DNA of 37,906 nt. Origin: a virus. The notes under the pieces were generated by a model. That model searched no databases, was not told where the DNA came from, and saw only the letters and a list, made by a program, of their open reading frames with translations. Both the position numbers and the translations under genes were made by a program. The stretch is from positions 1 to 37,906 of IMG/VR virus record IMGVR_UViG_3300044691_000157; one strand, 5' to 3'. Below, one piece after another: positions 18,857-27,612 of this stretch. The first letter of the stretch is position 1. Each line of letters opens with the position of its first letter.

Positions 18857-19141
18857 GAACAGGCCCGTAAACTAGGAAATTCTGCGGGAAATAGGGGCAA
18901 GGGGCGCAAGAAGGGCGTTCCGAACAAGATCACCGCCAATCTCAAAGAAGCTATCCTTGAGGCTGCCAAGCGCGCTGGAGGGGCGGGCGGAACGGTGGCC
19001 TACCTCCAAGCGCAGGCGTCCGCAAACCCCGGCCCGTTCATGGCGCTGCTCGGCAAGGTTCTGCCGATGCAGATCGTAGGCGACAAGGACAATCCGGCCT
19101 TCACGATCATAGAGCGGCGCATTGTCGATCCTAAGGTCTGA
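18845..19141 (+). CDS. terS-like: Terminase small subunit-like DNA-binding protein (98 aa), GTG start
   Basis: Begins VPNVEQARKLGNSAGNRGKGRKKGVPNKITANLKEAILEAAKRAGGAGG, a Gly/Lys/Arg-rich arm followed by the 'G-R-K-K-G-V-P-N-K' AT-hook-like segment and a helical DNA-binding core. NPGPFMALLGKVLPMQI is a familiar phrase in phage small-terminase-like proteins. It overlaps the large terminase by 20 nt. It would recognise phage DNA and present it to the large subunit. GTG at 18845 is the outermost start; GTG at 18854 fits the upstream hairpin better. Confidence 0.65.
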   Translation: MPNVEQARKLGNSAGNRGKGRKKGVPNKITANLKEAILEAAKRAGGAGGTVAYLQAQASANPGPFMALLGKVLPMQIVGDKDNPAFTIIERRIVDPKV

Positions 19142-20504
19142 TGTCCCGCGGGCTTTGGCGCCGTTACTTCAGCCGGCTCGTTACAAGGCGGCATATGGCG
19201 GGCGAGGCGGGGCCAAGTCGCATTTCTTTGCCGAGGAACTGATCCTTCGCTGTTACGAGAGGAAAAGCCGGGCGGCCTGTATTCGTGAAGTGCAGGCCAC
19301 GATTAAGGATTCGGTTCGCCAGCTTCTAATCGACAAGATCCAAAAGCTGGACCTCGGCTGGTTCTTCGATGTGCTGGATGGGGAAATCCGCGGCCACAAC
19401 GGCTCCCTCATCATCTTCAAGGGGATGCAGACCTACAACGCCGAGAACATCAAGAGCCTTGAGGATTTTGATATTTCCTGGGTGGAAGAGGCGCAGACCT
19501 TTTCCGACAAATCACTTCGGCTATTGCGGCCGACCATTCGTAAGGACGGGTCGGAAATCTGGTTCTCATGGAACCCGCGCCACGACACGGACGCGGTGGA
19601 CAAGTTCTTCAGGGGCGGATCGAAGCGCGAAAACGCGATTGTCTGCCCGGTCAACTGGAATGACAATCCGTGGTTTGGCGGCGTACTGATCGAGGAGAAG
19701 GCCCAAGACTTCGCCGACGACCCAGAAATGGCCGAGCACGTCTGGAACGGCGGCTATGAGATCATCACGGAGGGCTCGTACTACGCCAAGCACATCGCGG
19801 CGGCTGAGAAGGCGGGCCGGGTTGGCTACTTCCCGTATGACCCGGCACTGCCGGTCTATACGAGCTGGGATATCGGCGTTGACGACTATACGGCAATTTG
19901 GTTCTGGCAGATTCGGGAAGGCCCGCGCGTTCGCGTGATCGACTATTACGAGGCATCCGGGTTGGGTGCCGACGATATCCTGATCGAGGCGCTGCCGGAA
20001 TATACCGAGGATTTGCAGGACCGCGTTGCCAAGATGATCGAGATCGGGCGCGATGTTCCGTTCACCTATCAGCGGCATTTCCTGCCCCATGACGTGGGCA
20101 GTCGGGAGTGGGGCGCTGGCGCCAAGACGAGGATCGAGACGCTGGTAAGCCTTGGAATGCCGCTCACGTCAATTCAGCGCGGCGTTGCTCAAGATCCCGA
20201 GGAGCGGATTAACGCACTGCGGCGGCTGTTGCCGATCGTGGAATTCCTTCAATCAAAGCGCGTGATGCTAGGCCTGTCCAGGCTGCGGCGCTACTCGCGC
20301 AAGCGCAATGAAGCGCTGGGGACATATCTCGGGCCACTTCACGATGAAAACAGCCATGGCGCGGATGCTGCCGGCGAGTTTGCAGTCAACTGCGGAATCG
20401 TGGTGCCGAGAGCGCCGCCCAAACCTAAACCCGTCCTGCCGCCCGGCGCGGTCATTCTCCCGCCGCCGCCCGAGCCGTCCAGTGGCACCCGAATTCGTCT
20501 GTAG
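19122..20504 (+). CDS. terL: Terminase large subunit, Terminase_3/PBSX-like (460 aa)
   Basis: The packaging motor: an ATPase that drives DNA into the prohead plus a nuclease that cuts it. Walker A is GGRGGAKS (26-33), with the family-typical Gly-rich loop. Walker B is DISWVEEAQ (117-125), followed by RPTIRKDGSEIWFSWNP (the 'SWNP' of the Terminase_3 group). The nuclease part holds D250 in TSWDIGVDDY and the late HDENSHGADA acidic cluster. The C-terminus is Pro-rich. The start used is TTG at 19122, overlapping the small-subunit gene; the true start could lie slightly downstream. Confidence 0.9.
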   Translation: MSILRSDVPRALAPLLQPARYKAAYGGRGGAKSHFFAEELILRCYERKSRAACIREVQATIKDSVRQLLIDKIQKLDLGWFFDVLDGEIRGHNGSLIIFKGMQTYNAENIKSLEDFDISWVEEAQTFSDKSLRLLRPTIRKDGSEIWFSWNPRHDTDAVDKFFRGGSKRENAIVCPVNWNDNPWFGGVLIEEKAQDFADDPEMAEHVWNGGYEIITEGSYYAKHIAAAEKAGRVGYFPYDPALPVYTSWDIGVDDYTAIWFWQIREGPRVRVIDYYEASGLGADDILIEALPEYTEDLQDRVAKMIEIGRDVPFTYQRHFLPHDVGSREWGAGAKTRIETLVSLGMPLTSIQRGVAQDPEERINALRRLLPIVEFLQSKRVMLGLSRLRRYSRKRNEALGTYLGPLHDENSHGADAAGEFAVNCGIVVPRAPPKPKPVLPPGAVILPPPPEPSSGTRIRL

Positions 20505-20513
20505 GATGATTTA

Positions 20514-22913
20514 ATGGCCGACTACGACGACGATGAGGACGAAGGTCCCGAGAGCCCAGCCGAAGAGGCGGCCGAGCAGGACGGCAAGAAGTACAAAAGC
20601 TCAAAGTCGTGGCTTGAAGCGATCGACCAGGCTGAAAAAGCGTTCAGCGATTACCAGTCCAAGGCCGACAACGTTGACAAGGCTTACGCCGATCTAAGCA
20701 ATCTCGCACAGATCGACCGTGAACGTCAGTTCCAACTGTTCTGGGCCAATATTCAGGTCATCGGCCCGTCGATCTACGCCCGCCCGCCTATTCCCGTGGT
20801 TGTCCCGGCCTTCAAGGAGCGCCGGCCGCTTCCAAGGACTGCGGCGGAAGTGCTCGAGCGCTGCACGATAGCGGCGTTCAAGAAATGCAGCACGGACGCC
20901 AGCGGCATCGATACCACGATGCTGCATTTGAGGGATGACCTGACGATCCTGGCGCGCGGCGTGGCTTGGCTACGATACGAGGCCCAAGGCGAAAACGGCG
21001 CGCTGGTCGAAAAGGTCGTTGTCGAGCATACCGACCGCAAGGATTTTCTGCACGAACCGGCCCGTAAATGGGAAGAGGTTGACTGGGTTGCCAAGCGGTC
21101 GCATCTGGCCCGCAAGGCGATGCGCAAGCGGTTCAAAAAGACCTCTGGCGACACTTACAAAACCGCTGCTTATGCCGTCCTGAAGGAAGACAAGGACGCT
21201 GGCGCCGCGAATGCCAAGCTCAAGGCCGGGGTCTGGGAAGTCTGGTGCAAGTCTGAAAACCGCGTCTATTGGGTAACCGAAGGCGTTGATGTTTGTCTGG
21301 ATGAAGGCCCGCCGCACCTGAAGATTGACGGCTTCTTCCCGTGCCCAAAGCCTGCCTATTCGACGGTACAGCGGCGCACGCTGATCCCCGTTCCGGACAT
21401 GACGTTCTACAAGGATCAACTGGAGGAAATCAACGAGCTGACAGCCCGGATATCGGCGCTGTCGGAGGCTGTCAGGGTCAGGGGCTTCTATCCCGCTGGA
21501 GCGGGTGAAATCGGCGACGCCATCGAGACGGCGCTGAAGTCCACCTCGAACAACCAGGTCATGGTCCCAATCTCGAATTGGGCGGCATTCGGCAACTCCG
21601 GCGCCAAGGACATGATCGTCTGGTTGCCGATCGAGATCATCGCCGAGGTTATCGCCAAGCTGGTTGAACTGCGCAAGCAACTGATCGATGATGTCTACCA
21701 GATCACCGGCATTTCCGATATCATGCGCGGACAGACCGAGGCGTCGGAAACCTTGGGCGCTCAGAAGCTCAAGAGCCAGTACGGTTCGATTCGGATCAAG
21801 GACCGCCAAGCTGAGCTGGTCCGGATATCGCTTGATATCACCCGCATTGCAGCGGAGATCATGGCGGAAAACTTCCAGCCGCAGACCTTGCTGGAAATGT
21901 CGCAGATGGAGCTACCGACCGACGCCGATATCAAGGCGCAGATCGGGCAACTGACACAGCAGGCCGCGCAGATCAGGGCACAGGCGCAACAGCAGATACA
22001 GCAGGCCACGTCCGATCCACAGACGATGCAGGCGGCGCAGTCCAACCCAGGACAGGCCCAGCAGGCCGCACAACAGATTGAACAACAGGTCAACCAGCAG
22101 CTCGAACAGCTCAAGGGGCAGGCCCAGAAGCTCCAGCAGACGGTGACGATCGATCAGGTTGTGAGACTGTTGCGGGAACAGCGGCTTCGCCCGTTCGTGC
22201 TGGACATCGAGACGGATTCGACCATCTCGCCGGATGAGGATGCACAGAAGCAGCGCGCGACTGAGTTTATTACCGCGGTGGGCGGCTTCCTCAATCAGGC
22301 CATTCAGGCCGTTGAAACGCTGCCGCAGACCGCGCCCTTGATGGCCGATGCCCTGAAATACGTCGCGTCCCAGTTCCGCGCCGGCCGCGAGTTGGACCAG
22401 TCGATTGACGAGTTCGCTGACCAGATGAAGCAGATGGCAGCGCAGCCCAAGCCGCCTAGCCCTGAACAGATGAAAGCGCAGGCCGAAAGCCAGCATCTTC
22501 AGGCCAAGGCCGCCGTGGATCAAGCGTCCGCTCAGGAAAAGACCGCCAACGCACAAAAGACCGTGCTGGAAGCGCAGTCCAAGGCCAAGCAGGACGAGCA
22601 GGACAGGGCGATTGCGGCTCAGGAAGCGATGGACGCGGCCGAGCAGAGGCGCACCGAGTTGGAAGGCAAGCAGGCCATCGTAGCCCTTCAGATCGATCAG
22701 ATGCACGCCAAGCGGCTCGATGAGATCGAGAAGCACAGCCAGGAAATGGACAAGGGCGCGCTGGAAATCGCACTGCTGACCAAGAAGATTGAACAGTCCG
22801 TAGTGCAGACCGAAAACGCGGTGAAGACGACCGAGGCGAATGTCAACGCGACGGCGGATAAGACCGAGATTGCCAAGGACGCGGCAAAACACAAACAGAA
22901 GGAACCGGCATAA
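20514..22913 (+). CDS. Portal protein, P22-like, with long coiled-coil C-terminus (799 aa)
   Basis: Forms the dodecameric ring at one capsid vertex through which DNA enters and leaves. The first 40 residues are strongly acidic. The core has family-typical phrases such as FQLFWANIQVIGPSIYARPPIPVVVPAFK and TMLHLRDDLTILARGVAWLRYE, then an extended portal body. From about residue 475 the protein becomes Gln/Ala-rich (QLTQQAAQIRAQAQQQIQQA) and later Lys/Glu/Ala-rich (QAESQHLQAKAAVDQASAQE), predicting long coiled coil. This resembles the C-terminal barrel extension of P22-like portals. The start follows GGATGATTTA. Confidence 0.85.
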   Translation: MADYDDDEDEGPESPAEEAAEQDGKKYKSSKSWLEAIDQAEKAFSDYQSKADNVDKAYADLSNLAQIDRERQFQLFWANIQVIGPSIYARPPIPVVVPAFKERRPLPRTAAEVLERCTIAAFKKCSTDASGIDTTMLHLRDDLTILARGVAWLRYEAQGENGALVEKVVVEHTDRKDFLHEPARKWEEVDWVAKRSHLARKAMRKRFKKTSGDTYKTAAYAVLKEDKDAGAANAKLKAGVWEVWCKSENRVYWVTEGVDVCLDEGPPHLKIDGFFPCPKPAYSTVQRRTLIPVPDMTFYKDQLEEINELTARISALSEAVRVRGFYPAGAGEIGDAIETALKSTSNNQVMVPISNWAAFGNSGAKDMIVWLPIEIIAEVIAKLVELRKQLIDDVYQITGISDIMRGQTEASETLGAQKLKSQYGSIRIKDRQAELVRISLDITRIAAEIMAENFQPQTLLEMSQMELPTDADIKAQIGQLTQQAAQIRAQAQQQIQQATSDPQTMQAAQSNPGQAQQAAQQIEQQVNQQLEQLKGQAQKLQQTVTIDQVVRLLREQRLRPFVLDIETDSTISPDEDAQKQRATEFITAVGGFLNQAIQAVETLPQTAPLMADALKYVASQFRAGRELDQSIDEFADQMKQMAAQPKPPSPEQMKAQAESQHLQAKAAVDQASAQEKTANAQKTVLEAQSKAKQDEQDRAIAAQEAMDAAEQRRTELEGKQAIVALQIDQMHAKRLDEIEKHSQEMDKGALEIALLTKKIEQSVVQTENAVKTTEANVNATADKTEIAKDAAKHKQKEPA

Positions 22914-23156
22914 ATGGCGAACGCGGACACCATCACCCAATCCGGCATTCCCTATCCCGTGGCAATCGAGATTGCCAAACAAATGAACGCGGGCGTCGGC
23001 AACGTGCAGGCCTTGATGACGCTCGGGGTCGGGAATGCCCAGGCCATCGAACTGTCCCGCCAGATCAACGCGGTTTCGTTCGATAGCGACAAGCTGGCAA
23101 GGTCGAACTGGAATCCGCAGATCGCAAAGCTGCTCAAAGAGCATAGCGGTCACTGA
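22914..23156 (+). CDS. Small head-region protein (80 aa)
   Basis: Starts the base after the portal stop. It contains ITQSGIPYPVAIEIAKQMNAGVGNVQALMTLGVGNAQAIELSRQINA, which has two similar helical segments, each holding GxGNxQA, hinting at an internal repeat. Proteins like this often follow the portal gene in podoviruses as conserved hypothetical proteins. Role unknown; head-assembly context only. Confidence 0.55.
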   Translation: MANADTITQSGIPYPVAIEIAKQMNAGVGNVQALMTLGVGNAQAIELSRQINAVSFDSDKLARSNWNPQIAKLLKEHSGH

Positions 23157-23157
23157 G

Positions 23158-23838
23158 ATGGGATGGCCGGTCGTCAGCGTTGCAAGTGGTGGCCTTCCGG
23201 TGACGGATGCTACTGCCAGCGGGTTCGGAACGCCGGTTGAAATCGCGAGCAATGGGTTTGGAACGCCTGTGACGTTCGGGGCTGGCGGCATACCCGTGGT
23301 CGGGGGTGTTGTGCCGTTTGTGCCCCTTGCGGGCTCGGCCGTGGATATGAATTTTGCGACCAGCCAGTATTACCCCGCGCCGTTGGCCTCGCTGATGGAT
23401 GGCACGCTGACGAATGCGATCGGGGCGCTGCTTACCGCGTTGCAAAGCCCGGCCTGCTCGGTCCTTCTCCAGCTTAAGGCCGCGCCGACAATTCCGATTA
23501 GCTGGGTAATTGCGGCTGGCGGTACTCAGAGCTTTCTCATACGAGGCGCAACAGACACTACGGCGACAACCAAGGATAATTTGGCCGCCCCAACTACGCT
23601 TACGGCCACTGCGGGCTCTGGAGCCTTTAGCACGACGGCTTCCAAGGTGTGCGTGATGTACGACGGCTCCACCGGTCGCTCACTTGTCATGAACAATGGT
23701 ACAGTAGCAACGGACGCTAATTTTACGAGCACTACGCTCACTTCCGTTTCTTTCCTCAACGTCGCTGCCGCATTCAATCGCCTGACGGTCTACACAAGCC
23801 GTCTCACCGACGTTGCAGGCAAGGCCCTGACCGTATGA
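23158..23838 (+). CDS. Putative virion surface protein, lectin-like C-terminus (226 aa)
   Basis: The start ATG at 23158 (MGWPVVSVASGGLPVTDATASGFGTPVEIA) is preferred over upstream in-frame ATGs that overlap the neighbour. The N-terminal 55 residues hold tandem 'G-x-P-V' motifs. Residues about 65-226 (NFATSQYYPAPLASLMDGTLTNAIGAL to FNRLTVYTSRLTDVAGKALTV) are beta-rich and resemble concanavalin/LamG-type sandwich proteins seen on phage virions. Its location among head genes suggests a capsid decoration or adhesion role; this is inference. Confidence 0.5.
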   Translation: MGWPVVSVASGGLPVTDATASGFGTPVEIASNGFGTPVTFGAGGIPVVGGVVPFVPLAGSAVDMNFATSQYYPAPLASLMDGTLTNAIGALLTALQSPACSVLLQLKAAPTIPISWVIAAGGTQSFLIRGATDTTATTKDNLAAPTTLTATAGSGAFSTTASKVCVMYDGSTGRSLVMNNGTVATDANFTSTTLTSVSFLNVAAAFNRLTVYTSRLTDVAGKALTV

Positions 23839-24167
23839 GCGAGCGCCTTTGCCGAGCCTGCGGAAACTGGCACGACCTCGATCAACCTTGGCCGGCGCGG
23901 TGCTCCAGGCCCCAGCCCGCGCTGTCCGATCTGCCGTTTCCGCAAGTCATGTCGGACACGATGGACCCGGTTCAGTCGATGGTGACCGGACAATGGCATA
24001 CCAGCAAGCGCGGCATTCGTGCCGAGTACAAGCAGCATAACGTGAATGAAGTCGGCAACGATCCAAACCGATTGAAGCCACGCAAGAAACCAAAGCGGGA
24101 CGAGCGACAGGTTAGAGAAGTCGTTGACCGCGCCGCCGCACGGTTTGAACGCGGCGAACGAGCCTAG
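23835..24167 (+). CDS. Zinc-motif conserved phage protein (110 aa)
   Basis: Begins MSERLCRACGNWHDLDQPWPARCSRPQ, where C6-x-x-C9, His13 and Cys23 could bind zinc. The middle, PFPQVMSDTMDPVQSMVTGQWHTSKRGIRAEYKQHNVNEVGNDPNR, matches a conserved phage pattern ('Q-S-M-x-x-G' then 'E-V-G-N-x-P'). The tail is a basic helix. It lies between the portal group and the scaffold. Overlaps the upstream gene by 4 nt. Function unknown. Confidence 0.55.
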   Translation: MSERLCRACGNWHDLDQPWPARCSRPQPALSDLPFPQVMSDTMDPVQSMVTGQWHTSKRGIRAEYKQHNVNEVGNDPNRLKPRKKPKRDERQVREVVDRAAARFERGERA

Positions 24168-24191
24168 CACCCTCTCAGACAGGAAAATCCA

Positions 24192-25334
24192 ATGAGTGAC
24201 GTTGACGGAGGCGCAGCAGCGCCCGCCGAAGCCATTTCCGCGCCCGAAACTGAAGTTGTCCACACTCCGAACGCGATCTCCACGGAAGCGCCGGTCAAGC
24301 CGCCTTCCATTGAGGACGCGCTGGACCGTGCGGAAGCCAAGGTCAAAGCCGAGGCTTCCAAGGAAACGCCAGCTCCGGTCAAGTCTGAGGTAAAGACCGA
24401 ACCGAAGTCTGAACCGAAGGAAAAGGTTGAAGCCAAAACCGAGCCGGTCAAGTCCGAGGCAAAGCGGGATGAGACCGGCAAGTTCGCCTCTGACAAGCCT
24501 GCCGAGCCCGCTGATAAGGCTGCCGAGAAACCCAACCCGGATGCAGGCAAGCCCAGCCACACAGCCGGCGACGCTCCTGCAAGGTTTACGGAGACCGCAA
24601 AATCAAAGTGGGCATCGGCCGATCCTGAAATCCGCGGCGAAGTCTCCCGCATGGAACGGGAGCTGACGCAGGGCTACCAGAAGCACAAGGCGGATGCCGA
24701 GTCGTTCAACGACTACCGCGAACTGGACGAGGAAGCCAAGCAGGCCGGCAAGCGCGGCGCCGAGGTGTTCAAAGAATATCGCGAGATGGAGCGGGCGCTC
24801 AAGAACGATCCAATCCAGGGCTTTGAAATGCTCGCCGAGCGCCTTGGAACATCGTTCAAGGACATCGCGGCGAAGTATCTCAATCGCTCCCCCGAGGAGC
24901 AGGCATCGCAGTCCGACACCACGATCAGGGAATTGAAGGCTCAAGTCTCGGCCCTGACCGAACAGGTTGGCGGCGTGACCAAGACATTCGAGACACAACG
25001 GCATGAGGCAACTCACGCCGAGGTAACGAAATTCGCATCCGATCCGGCTCATTCCCGGTTCGACGAACTGGCCGATGACATCGCGTTCTTTCTCAAGACG
25101 CGCTGCCCCGGCGATCTAACCCAAGCCTACAATTTGGCGGAACGGCTCAACCCCGCGCCCGCCAAGCAAACCACTGACGAACCGGCCTCAACCGCCTCCA
25201 TCGACCTTGTGGCTCAGACCCAAAAGGGAAGCAAATCCATCAACGGCGCGCCCGGCAACGGCTCATCCCCGAAGGCCCGCAAGTCGTCATCCCTCGATGA
25301 AACACTCGACCGGGCTTTTGCTCGGATCGGGTAA
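24192..25334 (+). CDS. Capsid scaffolding protein (380 aa)
   Basis: Lies directly before the major capsid gene, the standard position. The N-terminal 130 residues are Ala/Pro/Lys/Glu-rich and disordered. The central part (ETAKSKWASADPEIRGEVSRMERELTQGYQKHKADAESFNDYRELDEEAKQAG) is the scaffold-like helical motif seen in many podoviruses. The helical coiled segment TTIRELKAQVSALTEQVGGVTKTFETQ follows, then the conserved end SLDETLDRAFARIG, a short basic C-terminal helix of the kind that binds coat protein. It should be absent from mature virions. Confidence 0.8.
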   Translation: MSDVDGGAAAPAEAISAPETEVVHTPNAISTEAPVKPPSIEDALDRAEAKVKAEASKETPAPVKSEVKTEPKSEPKEKVEAKTEPVKSEAKRDETGKFASDKPAEPADKAAEKPNPDAGKPSHTAGDAPARFTETAKSKWASADPEIRGEVSRMERELTQGYQKHKADAESFNDYRELDEEAKQAGKRGAEVFKEYREMERALKNDPIQGFEMLAERLGTSFKDIAAKYLNRSPEEQASQSDTTIRELKAQVSALTEQVGGVTKTFETQRHEATHAEVTKFASDPAHSRFDELADDIAFFLKTRCPGDLTQAYNLAERLNPAPAKQTTDEPASTASIDLVAQTQKGSKSINGAPGNGSSPKARKSSSLDETLDRAFARIG

Positions 25335-25346
25335 AACGGAGGCCCC

Positions 25347-26366
25347 ATGGCCATCAACCCACTTGCTCAGTATCAGGAAATCCTGTCGCTGGCGCTGGAG
25401 GATCGCTCCAGCGGATATCAGGATCTGGTTTCCAATTCCAACGCACTCATGGCAGTGCTGAAACGCAAAGGCCTGTGGCAGACCTTCTCCGGTCCTGCCA
25501 TTCGCGAACGACTGCTCTACAACAAGACCGGCTCGGCCGTTTGGTACAACGGCTATGACTTCCTCAACCCGGTCCCGGTCGAACTGTTCAACGACGCCGT
25601 TTACACCCCGAAGATGGTTGCCGTTGCGGTTACGCTCTCGAACGAGGAAATCCTGAACAACGCCGGCACCGGCCAGCTCAAGGATGTGATGAAATCGCAC
25701 ATCATGGCGGCTGAAAACGAGCTGGAAGACGTGATGGATGCGGCCCTTCAGGGCGACGGCACGGCGTTCGGCGGTAAACAGTTGGGCGGCCTGAAGCTGG
25801 CCATCCCGACCGTCGTCAGCTCCGGCGTTTACGGCGGCATCGATCGGGCCAATGCGATCTGGCGAACGTCCGCTTTCGACGCCAACTCGTTCGCAACCGA
25901 TATCGGCACCCAAGTGACCTCCACGACCGTCCGTCCGATGCTCAACCGCATCATGACGCAGCGGTCGCGGGCGAAGCGTGGCGCCGATCTGATGCTGATG
26001 TCCGCGGAGCACTATGCTGCCTACGACGCGGCAACCGTGGCCATTCAGCGCGTGAACGACGTGACCGAACTGGGCAAGCTGGGCTTCCAGTCGCTCAAGT
26101 ACTTCGGTGCCGGCCGTTCGGCTGAAATCGTGCAGGACGGCGGTATCGGCTCCAACATGCCGAGCAACACCACCTACGGCATCGATACCGAAACCCTGCG
26201 TGTCCGCTATCACCCCGAGCGCAACTTCGACAAGTTGTACAAGGGCGCGGGCATGACCCCGATCAACCAGGATGCGATCGTGCAGTACATTGGATTCATG
26301 GGCGAGCTTACAATGGTCAACCCATTGTTCCAATGGAAGTTATACGATAGCAATCCTTCCGCCTAA
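25347..26366 (+). CDS. Major capsid protein (339 aa)
   Basis: Builds the icosahedral shell. AGGAGG-type Shine-Dalgarno (ACGGAGGCCCC) before the ATG. The N-terminal arm (NPLAQYQEILSLALEDRSSGYQDLVSNSNALMAVLKRKG) is followed by a long body with the family phrase RLLYNKTGSAVWYNGYDFLNPVPVELFNDAVYTPKMVAVAVTLSNEEILNN, fitting an HK97-fold capsid of the podovirus type. Position after a scaffold gene supports this. The gene is followed by an HNH-type nuclease gene instead of the next head gene. Confidence 0.85.
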   Translation: MAINPLAQYQEILSLALEDRSSGYQDLVSNSNALMAVLKRKGLWQTFSGPAIRERLLYNKTGSAVWYNGYDFLNPVPVELFNDAVYTPKMVAVAVTLSNEEILNNAGTGQLKDVMKSHIMAAENELEDVMDAALQGDGTAFGGKQLGGLKLAIPTVVSSGVYGGIDRANAIWRTSAFDANSFATDIGTQVTSTTVRPMLNRIMTQRSRAKRGADLMLMSAEHYAAYDAATVAIQRVNDVTELGKLGFQSLKYFGAGRSAEIVQDGGIGSNMPSNTTYGIDTETLRVRYHPERNFDKLYKGAGMTPINQDAIVQYIGFMGELTMVNPLFQWKLYDSNPSA

Positions 26367-26379
26367 TAACCCATAAAGA

Positions 26380-26408
26380 TTGCGTGATGATCCTCGTTCT
26401 GGTATGCT
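26380..26408 (+). promoter_or_regulatory. Promoter-like sequence before the inserted HNH gene
   Basis: TTGCGT (26380-26385), 17-nt spacer, TATGCT (26403-26408), in the short gap after the capsid gene and 28 nt before the nuclease ATG. It would let the inserted gene be expressed independently of the late operon. Only motif spacing supports it. Confidence 0.4.
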
Positions 26409-26435
26409 TTCGCAGCAAATCAGAGCGAGGGTGTC

Positions 26436-26999
26436 ATGCGATCGAAGGAACTGCCGTCTAAGGAAGAACTGGAAAAACTTCTCCGCTACGAGCCCAAAAC
26501 GGGCTTGTTGTTTTGGCGGAAACGAACCGAGGACATGTTCAACGACGCGGGCCATTCCGCAGCTCATACCTGCGCAAGATGGAATTCCCGGTTTGCCGGG
26601 AAAGAGGCCCTAACCAAAGTCAATGTTGGTTATCGCTGCGGTCGTTTGAATTATCGCTATGTCCTCGCCCATCGGGTCATCTGGAAAATGGTGACTGGCG
26701 AAGATGCTGTTGAGATCGATCATACCGATGGCGACAGATCAAACAACCGATGGAAAAATCTGGCCGACGTTTCCAGTTCCGGCAATAATCGCAATGCCGC
26801 AAAGCGCTCGGACAATACCAGTGGTGTTGTCGGAGTTGTTTGGCATAAGCGGGACCGCAAATGGATGGCGGGAACTAGCTTAGGCGGAAAATACCAGTTC
26901 CTTGGGGTTTTCGACGACTTCGATGAGGCTGTTGCGGCCCGCAAGGCCGCAGAGCGCAAGCACAAATTTCACATCAACCATGGCCGTGAGGCCAAATAG
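26436..26999 (+). CDS. HNH endonuclease with AP2 DNA-binding domain (187 aa)
   Basis: A free-standing homing-type nuclease. The HNH core is LAHRVIWKMVTGEDAVEIDHTDGDRSNNRWKNLADVSSSGNNRN, with the catalytic His-Asp-His pair in 'IDHTDGDRSNNRW'. It is followed by an AP2-like domain: SGVVGVVWHKRDRKWMAGTSLGGKYQFLGVFDDFDEAVAARKAA. The HNH-AP2 combination is typical of phage-borne homing endonucleases. It sits between the major capsid gene and its downstream partner, with its own promoter-like box and GAGG Shine-Dalgarno. Its stop codon overlaps the AGGAGG of the next gene, so that gene's ribosome site is preserved. Confidence 0.85.
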   Translation: MRSKELPSKEELEKLLRYEPKTGLLFWRKRTEDMFNDAGHSAAHTCARWNSRFAGKEALTKVNVGYRCGRLNYRYVLAHRVIWKMVTGEDAVEIDHTDGDRSNNRWKNLADVSSSGNNRNAAKRSDNTSGVVGVVWHKRDRKWMAGTSLGGKYQFLGVFDDFDEAVAARKAAERKHKFHINHGREAK

Positions 27000-27010
27000 G
27001 AGGCCATCAC

Positions 27011-27541
27011 ATGGCTTACGTTTTTGAAGAGGCGACCATCGGCCGTCCTCCGATTGCTTCGACGCTGGCCGCGAGCGCCGCGGCCGGCCGGTCTGTTCCG
27101 TGGAAGCTGGGCGACATTGCCCGAGCCTATGATCCTGTCTATGGCTCGGGTGAATTCATCTACCTTCTCGGCGTTGCGTCAACGGTGGTCGGTTCGGTTG
27201 TCACCTACAATGGCAATGCGACGGGAACACCGACCTTCCAGACCACGCTGGCGCCGGCTACGGCGAACCTCGCCCAGCCGGTGGCTGTCGCGATGGCCGC
27301 CAACCTCGCGGCATCGTATGGCTGGTATCAGATCAGCGGTAATGCCGTGGTTGCGACCAACGGCACGCTCGCCGCGGGTCCGGCTCCGGTTTATCTGGTC
27401 GGCTCCGGTCAGATCACCTCGTCGGCCACGGCCGGCAAGCAGATGGTGAACGCCATCAACGTCACGGCTACCGGCACGCCCGCCGCTGGTCTGGCGGTGG
27501 TGGAGATCAATCGGCCGTTCGCACAGGGCGCGATCACCTAA
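27011..27541 (+). CDS. Putative capsid accessory/decoration protein (176 aa)
   Basis: Strong AGGAGG Shine-Dalgarno. The sequence is Ala/Gly/Thr/Val-rich and beta-predicted: GEFIYLLGVASTVVGSVVTYNG, ASYGWYQISGNAVVATNGTLAAG, VYLVGSGQITSSA and a closing INVTATGTPAAGLAVVEINRPFAQG. Proteins of this style commonly follow the capsid gene and cement or decorate the shell. No family name can be fixed from sequence alone. A perfect terminator follows the gene. Confidence 0.5.
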   Translation: MAYVFEEATIGRPPIASTLAASAAAGRSVPWKLGDIARAYDPVYGSGEFIYLLGVASTVVGSVVTYNGNATGTPTFQTTLAPATANLAQPVAVAMAANLAASYGWYQISGNAVVATNGTLAAGPAPVYLVGSGQITSSATAGKQMVNAINVTATGTPAAGLAVVEINRPFAQGAIT

Positions 27542-27554
27542 CCTCCCAAACTCG

Positions 27555-27588
27555 ACCCGCCGCGAATTCCCCTCGCGGCGGGTTTTTT
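27555..27588 (+). terminator. Strong Rho-independent terminator
   Basis: ACCCGCCGCGA (27555-27565) pairs with TCGCGGCGGGT (27573-27583) across a 7-nt loop and is followed by TTTTTT. It ends the capsid transcription unit; genes beyond it may be expressed by read-through or from another promoter. Confidence 0.85.
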
Positions 27589-27612
27589 GCATCCTCTCAG
27601 AAAGGGCTCCCA

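Noticed and set aside
21912-23291. 459-codon open frame antisense to the portal gene
   Set aside because: The plus strand encodes a convincing portal; the antisense frame is Leu/Arg/Gly-biased, has no recognisable domain and is the expected GC-rich shadow of Gln/Ala-rich codons.
25287-26333. 348-codon open frame antisense to the major capsid gene
   Set aside because: It mirrors the capsid gene almost exactly, lacks a Shine-Dalgarno and any motif; shadow frame.
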